Assembly: GCA_031271005.1 (NCBI GenBank)
Contig: JAISWT010000018.1
Coordinates: 1-38,159 of the forward strand
Reading direction: 5' to 3'
Length of the DNA stretch: 38,159 nt
From: Prevotellaceae bacterium
Lineage (GTDB): Bacteria; Bacteroidota; Bacteroidia; Bacteroidales; Paludibacteraceae
The notes under the pieces: generated by a model
Told to the model about the DNA's origin: nothing
Databases searched by the model: none
The model's input: only the letters and a program-made list of their open reading frames with translations
Translations under genes and position numbers: made by a program
In this document: positions 9,045-17,778 of the stretch, piece by piece
Layout: the number at the start of each line of letters is the position of its first letter
How positions within the stretch are numbered: the stretch's first letter is position 1

Positions 9045-9768
9045 ACGCCTGATAAATAAATGGTTCTATCCGTTTAATAGGATTTTTGAAGTTGTGGTAG
9101 TAAGTGAAAATGAAACTTACTGCGAAAACTTCAAAAATATGCTGTGCGGTTTTTTTGAAAAAAAGGAAATACGGCGATTCGGGATAGAACATTTTGAATA
9201 TGACGGTGAAAACAATTTTTTTGAACTTATTATGGAAGATTTTTCTGCTATTAAATTCAAATTGATATGCCAAACTTTACCAAATGGCGAATGGCACAAT
9301 GCTGTTATTGACGGCGATATTTTTATTCCTGTTTTTTGTTTGGACAAACACAAAGATTATGAATACAACTGTTTGCCGCACGAAATAGACAGTTTTCTCG
9401 GCAAAATCAATCAAAAAAGTAAAAATGCAATTGTTGCTTTAATGAATATAGAAAAAATGTACGATGCTGATTTTTCAGACATTAGCCATTTTGAAAAGTC
9501 AATCAATAAAATATACCGGCATTTGTGCGAGAATAGCACATTGGACAAAAAGAATACTGAACTTTCTGATTGCGGACACAAAATTTTAACCCCCATAATC
9601 GCAGTTTTTCAACGACATATAAACGATAACGGTTATAAAGCACATTCGCTTTGCAATTTTTTCAATTCGGATATTTCTTACGGAAAAGACGAATTTATGT
9701 GTAATTTCCTGATGCACTTACTTTCATTCGATAAATTAAATCATTATAAATATATCTTTAACTCATAA
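9037..9768 (+). CDS. Small soluble protein, possible nucleotide-free GTPase-like fold
   Basis: The protein has 243 residues and no signal peptide or membrane segment. It overlaps the previous gene by 8 nt and ends 12 nt before the GTPase-like gene. It begins, after a short basic helix, with a hydrophobic strand FEVVVVSENETYCENFKNML. This is placed like the first strand and helix of a small GTPase, but the P-loop glycine and lysine are absent. Later come KFKLICQTLPNGEW, where a DxxG loop would lie, and NAIVALMNIEKMYDAD, where NKxD would lie. I therefore suspect a degenerate GTPase partner, but this rests only on strand order and could be wrong. No named family is recognised. Confidence 0.55.
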   Translation: MIKRLINKWFYPFNRIFEVVVVSENETYCENFKNMLCGFFEKKEIRRFGIEHFEYDGENNFFELIMEDFSAIKFKLICQTLPNGEWHNAVIDGDIFIPVFCLDKHKDYEYNCLPHEIDSFLGKINQKSKNAIVALMNIEKMYDADFSDISHFEKSINKIYRHLCENSTLDKKNTELSDCGHKILTPIIAVFQRHINDNGYKAHSLCNFFNSDISYGKDEFMCNFLMHLLSFDKLNHYKYIFNS

Positions 9769-9780
9769 AATTATTTTATT

Positions 9781-11004
9781 ATGAACACAATAGAAAATGT
9801 AGATTCCAAAGTAAGAACAATCAATCCATTAAAAAATTGGTGGCAACGACTCTGTCAGCCAGAAGTAATTCAAATCGGCGTTGGCGGCACAACCTCTTGC
9901 GGAAAAACAGTGCTGATAGATGCAATGTTTGGCATTTTAGACGTAGAAATGGTGCCAGATTATTTGCCAAACGAACCATTTAAAAATAATCGTTCACTAA
10001 ACTGTGATAATGATATTTTTAACGGTAGTTACTTTACTTACGAAAAATTGAGAAAAGAAGTAACAAATAAATTTCACGAAGATAATCAAACACAAGACGA
10101 CGGCAGTTGGAATTTTAAGACCTATTGGGCGAATTTAAAATGTAAAAGAAAAAAACGAATTCTTCTAATTCGCAATCTACCGGGTGAAATGTTTGATGAT
10201 TATTTTTCCGAGGCACAAGGCGCTGCTAAAACAAATACAGACACAAATATTTTTCTCGATGGAATTTTTGATAACTTTTTGGGGTGCAATACGAAAATTA
10301 AAAAGGTCTTGTCTGATATTTTCACGCTTCGTGCTTATGGCAACAAAACGAAACAAAAAATTGATGATATAAAAACGGAGTTTTTTGATTATATAGAACA
10401 AACTTACCCTTCGATTTATAACAAACGGAAAACGGATTTTGATGTTAATACTGGAAGTATTCCAAAACATTTTTGTGCATATTTGTTTTATAAAAGTTCT
10501 CAAATAAATGTATTGTGTTTCAAAAGTTCAAATACAACCAATATTGAAAAGACGCAAAATACTAATATGAATAATGCAAAAGGGATTAAATGTTTCACGC
10601 AATTTGATACTTTATTGAAAAACGAAAACAGTATACTGTTTGGCAACAATAAAAATTATGACAAATATGCCGAAATTATGAGCAGTATATACAGCGATAT
10701 TAAAAACAAAGAAGATAAGATTATTGATAAAAACAAGTGGGAAAACAAAGGAATAAAAGAGGAAAACAATTCTTTTTATTTGGCTTCTGTAAATTATTAT
10801 CTGTCAGAAGATAAGTTCTATTATTTTTTACAAGACAAAACGAAAACAAACAAATGGGATATTCCAATAAATTGTCACCGCACTTCACTCGGCGTGTTTG
10901 AACTTGTTTATTATATTCTATCACAATGTGGCATAAGATTGAAAAAAAGTAAATTGGATGATGTAAAATACAATGAGTTTCTAAAAAAAACGGGTGAAAA
11001 ATGA
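9781..11004 (+). CDS. Divergent P-loop GTPase-like protein
   Basis: The protein has 407 residues and is predicted soluble. A clear Walker A/G1 motif GTTSCGKT lies at 36-43 after the hydrophobic strand VIQIGVG. The G3 region is ILLIRNLPGE, with N132-LPGE where a GTPase would have DxPGE. The best G4 candidate is TQFD at 273-276 in IKCFTQFDTL, with Gln replacing the Lys of TKxD. A strand with FYLASVNYYL near residue 335 could supply the G5 serine. This order fits TRAFAC-type GTPases with large insertions, such as those of GTPase-centred conflict systems. Nucleotide specificity is uncertain because G3 and G4 are altered. The last 4 nt overlap the next gene. It is probably the switch or motor of the cluster. 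Confidence 0.68.
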   Translation: MNTIENVDSKVRTINPLKNWWQRLCQPEVIQIGVGGTTSCGKTVLIDAMFGILDVEMVPDYLPNEPFKNNRSLNCDNDIFNGSYFTYEKLRKEVTNKFHEDNQTQDDGSWNFKTYWANLKCKRKKRILLIRNLPGEMFDDYFSEAQGAAKTNTDTNIFLDGIFDNFLGCNTKIKKVLSDIFTLRAYGNKTKQKIDDIKTEFFDYIEQTYPSIYNKRKTDFDVNTGSIPKHFCAYLFYKSSQINVLCFKSSNTTNIEKTQNTNMNNAKGIKCFTQFDTLLKNENSILFGNNKNYDKYAEIMSSIYSDIKNKEDKIIDKNKWENKGIKEENNSFYLASVNYYLSEDKFYYFLQDKTKTNKWDIPINCHRTSLGVFELVYYILSQCGIRLKKSKLDDVKYNEFLKKTGEK

Positions 11005-13529
11005 ACGACAGAATATATACCGTAATAGTGGGCGCATTAAGCGAGTTTCGAGGATTTGGTGGAATAATTGCTTCCAACAATAACTTTTACAATGACAATG
11101 CGTTGATTCAAAACTTTGGCAATTTTGACAAATGGTTTGAATTGAGTTATGAAGGATATTCTGACATAAAGTTGCCTCAAAGTTTCTTTTTCCCTGCTGA
11201 TTTAGGTGGTGATTCTTATTATTTTGCCATAAGAGCAAAAAAGCAATATACAGAATTTCTGGCACAAAACAGGTCGTATGATAGAAGAGAATATTTTTTC
11301 TTTGATTTTGAAGCAGGGTACAACAATCTTGATTTTGCCCAATCGCTTCCCGAAATGAAACAATATGCGGAAAAACAGTACGGCACAGAGCCAACACCCA
11401 AAATCAAAAAACACAAATATAATCCGGATAAACAGATTTCCAATGCTGTTTTGTCGCAGTTATTACGACGCGAACAAATCAAAATAACGGCAAACGAAAA
11501 AACAAACGAAAAAATAATAAATGCCATTAGCGCTTTCCCTGCTTGTTATAAAAAATATTTGGGTTTTGGTTTTAATGTCAAAGACGACGATTTTTCAAAC
11601 AGCCGTTTGCATATATTTTCAATATTAGACGGCGCTATTGATATTGAAACTATTAAGCAAACAAAGGTTGCTGACGATTTAAAAAAATGTGCAGAGTTTT
11701 TGCTGTCCAATAAAGATTTGTATCCCGACACCGAACTCCAACTCTTGCAAACTCCACTTACAAAAGACGCTCTTTACACGTTGCTTGATTATCATAAACT
11801 GCATTATCAACTTGATAATAATGTAGTTTTAGAAACAGAAGAAAAATTTAAAATTGATTTGAAAAAATATGTATCAGATTTAAAAGCGAAAAAAGAAGAC
11901 AAATACATAAAAGAACGTTTTTTGAAAATCAAAAAGTTTGCCTATAGTAATAAATGGCTTGATTTATTTAAATCTATTGAAGTTGATGATGCCCAAACAA
12001 AGAAAATGCAAGCGGAGTTAGAAAAAAAAATAAGAGACATAACCATTGAAACGATAGAAAAAACAGAATTAACTTCAAAAGACCAAGCATTTGCTCTATT
12101 AAAAGAGAATCCGTCAGAGAAAAAGAAAATAAAAATCGTAAATTATTGCGAACCGGATTATTTGTTTGATAAAATCGAAAATTATCTTGATGACCCTATA
12201 ATTTGCAAAGCAATAAAAGATTTGCTCGAAAAAGCAACGCTCGAAACAAAATTGAAGTGGAAGAAAAAATATCCAAACTGTTTTCAAACAATATTTATTT
12301 CTGTAACAGAAACAGACAATCTCACGGAATTTTCAAACGTCTGCACCGCATTTGAGAACTGCTATCTTGCTGAATATAAAAACATTGTCAAAACATTTGT
12401 ACAGGATTCAATCAATTTGAGCGGCGACAGAGAATTGAAGTTTTATCAAAAGGCGTTTAAAACGGCAAAAAAATGCGGGTTCAAAATAACCGTCAAAAAT
12501 CCGTCAACAAACTTGTTTGAATATTACAAATTATTTAAAAACAATGCGGCACAGACTGAAAATGATATTTTAGATACCATTGCGGACTCTTACATTCAAA
12601 ATGATTTTCCAAAAACGGTTACAACTGTTTTGGATTTTGCCAAAGATAATAAAGATTTTGTAGAAAAACACAAACCTGCAATTATTGTAAAACTCGTAGA
12701 ATTAAGCAATTTCGAAAAATATAATTGGTTTGTGGCTTTTTTGAAAGAAAAAGAAAATGTCTTTTTGCAAGACGACAACAAACTTTGTGAAAGTTTTAGT
12801 TACATTGAAAAATTAGACAAAAAGCAATGTTTTGAACTGAACGACATAAAACATAAAACCAAAAAAATACCGCCTCATTTGGCAACCTTAATTGATAATA
12901 TTATTGATAACAATATTAAAAAAATAGAAATGACTAAAAGAAATAATAAACAGGATAAACCGAAAGGCAAAAATTCTGAACAGCAAAAAACGCAAGAATT
13001 TGACATTAAATCACAAAAAAGAGTTGGCAACATCATTGAATACTCTACCAAACGAGTAAAAGTAGTTGCTGCAATTTTCTTTGCGCTTTTTGTCGGCGTT
13101 ATGGCATTGTGCATTGTGCAATTTGCCACAAAAACACCTGCTACGAACAAAAACATAAAAGCAGGTGAAAACAACACAGTTGCAGCCGTTGATTCGCTGC
13201 AGTATCTCAAAAACGAAGTGCAGAAATTGGAACAATACATTGACTTGTTAATAAATCTGCAACCATACCCAAACGACACTTTGAGTAAATCAGATCTTGC
13301 TAAACTGTGGAACAAAGATAATAAATCTGATTCTGTCGCACTTGGATTGCCTGTTGATTCTGTCGTGAAAATTATTTTTACAAAAAATCCAAAAGATATA
13401 AAATTGCACTACAAACAAAAGGCGGGATATTATGAAAAAATGTTAATAAAGCAAAATCCAAATTGTTTTGATGTAAATTCGGTATTAAAAGACAGTATAA
13501 AACTTGTACCAAGTTACAAAGCAAAATAA
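11001..13529 (+). CDS. Large cytoplasmic protein with late membrane anchor, GTPase partner candidate
   Basis: The protein has 842 residues. It starts inside the stop of the GTPase-like gene (ATGA overlap), the tightest coupling possible. An N-terminal globular part contains VGALSEFRGFGGIIASN and AIRAKKQYTEF. The glycine-rich IxASN entry is loosely reminiscent of N-terminal domains of GTPase-associated proteins (GAP1), but this is a weak resemblance. Residues of about 130-640 are Lys/Glu-rich and mostly helical. A linker rich in Lys and Gln follows, then one clear transmembrane segment at 688-708, then about 130 extracytoplasmic residues starting with a short coiled coil. A cytoplasmic partner of a GTPase with an outside tail could carry a signal to the PBP/SEDS pair. 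Function is unknown. Confidence 0.6.
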   Translation: MNDRIYTVIVGALSEFRGFGGIIASNNNFYNDNALIQNFGNFDKWFELSYEGYSDIKLPQSFFFPADLGGDSYYFAIRAKKQYTEFLAQNRSYDRREYFFFDFEAGYNNLDFAQSLPEMKQYAEKQYGTEPTPKIKKHKYNPDKQISNAVLSQLLRREQIKITANEKTNEKIINAISAFPACYKKYLGFGFNVKDDDFSNSRLHIFSILDGAIDIETIKQTKVADDLKKCAEFLLSNKDLYPDTELQLLQTPLTKDALYTLLDYHKLHYQLDNNVVLETEEKFKIDLKKYVSDLKAKKEDKYIKERFLKIKKFAYSNKWLDLFKSIEVDDAQTKKMQAELEKKIRDITIETIEKTELTSKDQAFALLKENPSEKKKIKIVNYCEPDYLFDKIENYLDDPIICKAIKDLLEKATLETKLKWKKKYPNCFQTIFISVTETDNLTEFSNVCTAFENCYLAEYKNIVKTFVQDSINLSGDRELKFYQKAFKTAKKCGFKITVKNPSTNLFEYYKLFKNNAAQTENDILDTIADSYIQNDFPKTVTTVLDFAKDNKDFVEKHKPAIIVKLVELSNFEKYNWFVAFLKEKENVFLQDDNKLCESFSYIEKLDKKQCFELNDIKHKTKKIPPHLATLIDNIIDNNIKKIEMTKRNNKQDKPKGKNSEQQKTQEFDIKSQKRVGNIIEYSTKRVKVVAAIFFALFVGVMALCIVQFATKTPATNKNIKAGENNTVAAVDSLQYLKNEVQKLEQYIDLLINLQPYPNDTLSKSDLAKLWNKDNKSDSVALGLPVDSVVKIIFTKNPKDIKLHYKQKAGYYEKMLIKQNPNCFDVNSVLKDSIKLVPSYKAK

Positions 13530-13683
13530 AATATAATAAAATATAATATCAGTTAAATTATTGTATAACAATTAAATAAAAATCATTGTGAAAAAAGAAA
13601 ATTTTAAAAATCAGTTTTATAACCTTTGCGTTTAAAAGTCTTTTTCGGAAATATGGATTTTTTCAAAATAAATCCTGCGCCCT
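13530..13683. other. Convergent AT-rich spacer
   Basis: This 154-bp spacer separates the end of the six-gene cluster from the end of the opposing TonB receptor gene. I see no convincing hairpin with a U-run for either strand. Confidence 0.4.
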
Positions 13684-16008
13684 TCAGAATTTGAAATTCC
13701 ACGTTATGGACGGGATAAATCTGAAAAGAGAAATCTGGTATGCTTTGGATTGTGTGGGGTCGTTCTCGGCTGTTTCAAAAGAAATGATGTACGGATTTTC
13801 CCGTCCGTAGGCGTTGTACAGCCCAAATGCGAGTTCGGAAGTGATTTTTTTTGTTTTTTTGAGCAGCAGTGTTGCGCCAATGTCAAGGCGGTGGTACGCG
13901 GGCATGCGGTAGCCGTTGCGCTCGGAATAGTAGGGGTACACTACGCCGTCAATTTCGTATTTGCCTGAGGGATATGTTACGGCATTGCCCGTGTAATAGA
14001 CCCAGGTTGCCGACAATGACCATTTCTTGTTCAGTTCGTACATCAGTACTATCGAAACGTCATGCGTGCGGTCCTGATAAGCATTGTACCATACTCCATT
14101 ATTGATGCCCTCAATGCGCTTTTCCGATTTAGAGAGCGTGTAGGCGAGCCACCCTGTTAGCCGTCCGCTTGTTTTTTTTACCAAAAATTCAATCCCATAC
14201 GCGCGACCTTCGCCCGCAAGTATTTCTGTTTCCGGCGCTTCGGTTGTCGAAAAATTGGCATTGTCAATAAAATCAAGGATATTTTTCATTCGTCGGTAAT
14301 AGGTTTCAACGCTGATTTCGTACATGTTTTTATTAACGTTCCGAAAATAGCCGAGCGAAAACTGGTCGCCAATTTGCGGCTTGATATTGTTGGAGCTCAT
14401 TGCCCAACGGTCATACGGCGAACTGCTTACAACATACGAAAGCAAGTGCATATTTTGAGACGAGCGCATGTAAGAGGCTTTAACAGAGGACATTTCGGTA
14501 ACTTTATAAGAAAATGAAAGGCGCGGTTCGATATTAAAATAAGTCTTTACAATTTCCGTTGTTTTCGGGTAATGGAGTGTATCGGTAATATTGCGGTTCT
14601 CATTGAGAATATAAAAATCGCTGCCGCCCAGAGCAGCAAAGCCCGAAAAGCGAATGCCATACAGCAATTCCAGTCGCTCGCCTGCTTTCCACTGATTTTG
14701 CGCATAAATACCGACATCAACCCCGCGGCGGCTCATCAGCGCGCGCCTTATCTCCGACATCTCTGCACGTCCGGGATTGACAGTGTGATGAACGCCATTG
14801 ATACCAAAAATCCACGTTGAATTAAGAGTTGGAATATAAGTGTATTCGTGGCGAAAACTGAAATCAAGTATATCGGAACTCACCTTAAACCTGTAATCAT
14901 CAAGTTCCAATCCTCCCAAGTAGTCATATTTATTTACTGAAAAAGAGGTATTTACATTCAACTTTTCTGAAAATACGTGCCCCCATTTTAGCGAGGCAAA
15001 CATATTGCCCCAATCAGTGTTAGCCATATCGCCCTGCAAAGCAAGTTTATCTCTTCCTAAATATCCTGATAACGACAAATTATCGTTATTTGAAAGAAGA
15101 AAGTTTATTTTTGCATTCAAATCATAAAAATAAAGATATGTATCTTTCAATTCTTTTATTCCCGAAAGCCTCCCAAGGGCGTCTGCATAAGTGCGGCGTG
15201 CGCCAAGCACAAAAGATGATTTTCCTTTTTGAATCGGTCCTTCAACGTTGAGCCGCGAGGCAATCAGTCCCAAGCCGCCTGTAACCTCATATTTCTGAGT
15301 ATTTCCGTTCCGTTGCGCGACCTCAAGCACAGACGAGAGCCGCTCGCCGTAGCGAGCCGGCATCGACCCCTTGTACAAAATGCCGTTTTCAATAATATCC
15401 GAATTGAAAATGGAAAAAAAACCCATCAGGTGCGCACAATTATAAAGAGGCACGTCATCAAGCAAAATAAGGTTCTGGTCGGCTGTGCCGCCGCGCACAA
15501 AGAATCCTGCGCTGCCTTCGCTTGCGGCTTTGACCCCCGGCAGCAGTTGCATTGTTTTGAGAATGTCGCGCTCGCCCATAATAACAGGCACAAGCGCTAT
15601 CTCTTTGGCGGTCAACTGGCTGATGCCCGTCTGCGGCGACGATACATTCTCGTCAGCACGCCTGCCCGACACCACGACCTCCTCCAAGCCCGTAGCGCTG
15701 AGGGTGAGGTAAATGTCGTGCTTTATATCGCTGTCCGTCAATACAACTGTGCAGGTATCCGAATCGTAACTGACATAAGTTGCGGTCAGAGTATAAGCGC
15801 CCGCAGGCAAAGAAAGTGAATAAACGCCGTCAGCATCAGTAGCAGCGCCTTTGCCTGCAACCTCCAAAACGCCAACACGCACGCCCCCAAGCCGCTCGCC
15901 GCTTTGCATGTCCTTCACAATCCCCTTAATTATATATGTTTGCGCCGAAATAGTGGTGCAACAATAAATCAGTAGCAATATGATAAAAATATTTTTTCTA
16001 ATACTCAT
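13684..16008 (-). CDS. TonB-dependent outer-membrane receptor
   Basis: The protein has 774 residues. A Sec signal peptide (about 1-22, ending ISAQ) is followed by a carboxypeptidase-regulatory-like beta-sandwich (about 25-105, with GIVKDMQSGERLGGVRV and DADGVYSLSLPAG). Then comes a plug domain with GFFVRGGTADQNLILLDDVP and a 22-strand-type barrel ending in SITWNFKF, an aromatic terminal residue. Such receptors import a ligand using TonB/ExbBD energy. No SusD partner gene is adjacent, so a SusC-type glycan pair is unlikely. The substrate cannot be told from sequence; iron chelates, cofactors or peptides are all possible. The gene stands alone and is divergent from pdxA. Confidence 0.9.
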   Translation of the reverse strand: MSIRKNIFIILLLIYCCTTISAQTYIIKGIVKDMQSGERLGGVRVGVLEVAGKGAATDADGVYSLSLPAGAYTLTATYVSYDSDTCTVVLTDSDIKHDIYLTLSATGLEEVVVSGRRADENVSSPQTGISQLTAKEIALVPVIMGERDILKTMQLLPGVKAASEGSAGFFVRGGTADQNLILLDDVPLYNCAHLMGFFSIFNSDIIENGILYKGSMPARYGERLSSVLEVAQRNGNTQKYEVTGGLGLIASRLNVEGPIQKGKSSFVLGARRTYADALGRLSGIKELKDTYLYFYDLNAKINFLLSNNDNLSLSGYLGRDKLALQGDMANTDWGNMFASLKWGHVFSEKLNVNTSFSVNKYDYLGGLELDDYRFKVSSDILDFSFRHEYTYIPTLNSTWIFGINGVHHTVNPGRAEMSEIRRALMSRRGVDVGIYAQNQWKAGERLELLYGIRFSGFAALGGSDFYILNENRNITDTLHYPKTTEIVKTYFNIEPRLSFSYKVTEMSSVKASYMRSSQNMHLLSYVVSSSPYDRWAMSSNNIKPQIGDQFSLGYFRNVNKNMYEISVETYYRRMKNILDFIDNANFSTTEAPETEILAGEGRAYGIEFLVKKTSGRLTGWLAYTLSKSEKRIEGINNGVWYNAYQDRTHDVSIVLMYELNKKWSLSATWVYYTGNAVTYPSGKYEIDGVVYPYYSERNGYRMPAYHRLDIGATLLLKKTKKITSELAFGLYNAYGRENPYIISFETAENDPTQSKAYQISLFRFIPSITWNFKF

Positions 16009-16363
16009 TTAATCGCAAAAGTAATAAAAATTCTGTAAAAGCGGGTTTTTGTTGTATATTTTTTGTACTTTTGCGCACTAAAAAAGCAGAAACCCTACTT
16101 ACCCGTTTTTGACTGTTGGCTGACATTAACCTGCAAGTTGGTTTAGAGATTAGAAACTGTTTAAATTTTTGGGAGAAATCATATAACATTTTCCAAAAAT
16201 ATTCGGTCAGTGAATTTTTGTTTTTTTTTTAACGTTTAATAATCAACTGTTTTTGTATGACTTATAAAATTCGTTATATCCAATAATTTATTTTGTATAC
16301 TAAAATAAAAGCATTTGATAATCAATATTTTATTTATACAAAATACTATATTTTATAAAAATA
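16009..16363. promoter_or_regulatory. Divergent spacer between the TonB receptor and pdxA genes
   Basis: This is 355 bp of AT-rich sequence. On the + strand, TTTTGTACTTTTGCGC around 16061-16076 contains a TAnnTTTG match (TACTTTTG, 16066-16073) and is nearly the same as the element at 17512-17526. It would give a leader of about 285 nt for pdxA. On the - strand, a TACTTTTG match at 16016-16023 lies only 8 bp before the receptor ATG. No -33 element is clear for either. I see no gene or hairpin with good pairing. Confidence 0.35.
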
Positions 16364-17431
16364 ATGACTCGCGAAAAAATCATCATAGGCATAACACATG
16401 GCGACTTTAACGGTATTGGCTACGAAGTTTTACTTAAAACCCTGTCAGACAGCCGCGTTTACGACCATTTTACTCCTGTAATTTACGGTTCGGCACGCGC
16501 AGCGGCTTACTACAAAAAAGGGATTGAACAGCAAATGAGTTTTAACGTTGTTTCGGCGGCGAAAGACATTCACCACAAGCGAATTAATGTTATAAACTGC
16601 GTAGACGAGGAGTTGAAAATTGAGCCGGGCATTTCCTCGCCTCTGGCAGGCAAAATGGCCTTCAGAGCATTGGAACGCGCAACAGACGACATTAAAAGCG
16701 GACTGATACACGCTATTGTTACCGCGCCAATCAACAAAGCAAATATTCAGAGCGAAAACTTCAAATTTGCCGGGCATACCGAATATTTGGAACAGAAATT
16801 TACGGAACACAATGCCGCACTGATGATGCTCGTATCCAACAACTTGCGTGTTGCGGTAGTTACAGGACATATTCCCCTGAAAGAAGTAAGCGCAAAAATT
16901 ACTGTCGATTTAATTGTCCAAAAACTTGAGACGCTTAACAACTCGCTTATTCGGGATTTCAAGATTCCCAAACCGCGTATAGCAGTTCTGGGCTTGAACC
17001 CTCACGCAGGCGACGAGGGAGTAACAGGCACAGAAGAACGCGAAATTATTATCCCCGCAATGAAAATCGCCGAAAATAAGAACATCCTGAACTTCGGGAC
17101 TTTTGCTGCAGACGGATTCTTCGGCTCGGAAGCATACAAAGATTACGATGCAATTTTGGCAATGTATCACGACCAGGGGCTTGTTCCGTTCAAGACCCTG
17201 GCGATGGGCGAAGGAGTGAACTTTACAGCAGGATTGCCGATAGTGCGCACCTCGCCCGACCACGGAACTGCATACAATATTGCAGGAAAAAACGCCGCCA
17301 ACGAAAATTCATTCCGACAGGCGCTTTATATGGCATTCGATATTGTCTGTAACAGAATGTGGTACAACGAAATATCGGAAAATCCTATAAAACAGGAAGC
17401 AAAACTTGAACGCGGAGGAAAAATTGAATGA
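16364..17431 (+). CDS. pdxA: 4-hydroxythreonine-4-phosphate dehydrogenase
   Basis: The 355-residue length is slightly above the usual 330. PdxA oxidises 4-phosphohydroxy-L-threonine with NAD+ in the DXP-dependent pathway to pyridoxal 5'-phosphate. The signature N-terminus is IGITHGDFNGIGYEV. The three metal-binding histidines are present: H169 in TGHIPL, H214 in NPHAGDEG and H269 in MYHDQGLVPFK. Their spacing is the same as in the E. coli enzyme (166, 211, 266). The end contains VRTSPDHGTAYNIAGK, also conserved. The enzyme is cytoplasmic and a homodimer by family. No pdxJ or other B6 gene is adjacent. Confidence 0.95.
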   Translation: MTREKIIIGITHGDFNGIGYEVLLKTLSDSRVYDHFTPVIYGSARAAAYYKKGIEQQMSFNVVSAAKDIHHKRINVINCVDEELKIEPGISSPLAGKMAFRALERATDDIKSGLIHAIVTAPINKANIQSENFKFAGHTEYLEQKFTEHNAALMMLVSNNLRVAVVTGHIPLKEVSAKITVDLIVQKLETLNNSLIRDFKIPKPRIAVLGLNPHAGDEGVTGTEEREIIIPAMKIAENKNILNFGTFAADGFFGSEAYKDYDAILAMYHDQGLVPFKTLAMGEGVNFTAGLPIVRTSPDHGTAYNIAGKNAANENSFRQALYMAFDIVCNRMWYNEISENPIKQEAKLERGGKIE

Positions 17432-17495
17432 GAAAAGAAACGCTGAAAACAAGTGTAAAATAGCGCTTTATTCAAGTTAGTATAATTTTTTTATT

Positions 17496-17524
17496 TTTGA
17501 AATAAAAACTTTTTTGTACTTTTG
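17496..17524 (+). promoter_or_regulatory. Probable promoter of the PpiD-like gene
   Basis: TTTG (17496-17499) and TACTTTTG (17517-17524) with a 17-bp spacer match the Bacteroidota promoter form. The leader would be about 245 nt and would contain the heptamer repeats at 17571-17731. Confidence 0.5.
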
Positions 17525-17570
17525 CACTTTCAAAATCTGAAAACAGTATTTTCAATTAGCAAATAGCAAT

Positions 17571-17731
17571 TAAGAAATGAAGGAATTAAGAAATGAAGGA
17601 ATTATATTCAATTACGAATTACGATTTGCTAATTGCTAATTGATTAAAGTTCCTAACTAAACTCTAAACTCTAAACTCTAATAACTAATAACTGATAACT
17701 AATAACTGATAACTAATAACTGAAAACTGAT
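17571..17731. repeat. Compound short tandem repeats before the PpiD-like gene
   Basis: In order: a 16-bp direct repeat TAAGAAATGAAGGAAT (17571-17586 and 17587-17602), two CTAATTG-like units near 17629-17642, three CTAAACT units (17657-17677), then alternating ATAACTA and ATAACTG units to about 17731. Apart from the 16-bp pair, the period is 7 bp throughout, although the unit sequence changes twice. The whole 347-bp spacer 17432-17778 holds only these repeats and the promoter. Confidence 0.85.
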
Positions 17732-17778
17732 AAAAGAAAACCGTATTTTAATTAATAATTGTAAACATAAGTTCATTA

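Noticed and set aside
15229-15819. 196-codon + strand frame inside the TonB receptor gene
   Set aside because: It is antisense to the conserved plug and regulatory-like domain, has no recognisable motif, and reflects codon bias of the real gene.
13684-16008. SusC-type glycan transporter
   Set aside because: The protein is shorter than typical SusC (about 1000 residues) and no SusD gene lies next to it.
16009-16023. Promoter for the TonB receptor from the - strand TACTTTTG
   Set aside because: It would leave almost no leader and has no -33 element at the expected distance; kept only as a note in the spacer entry.
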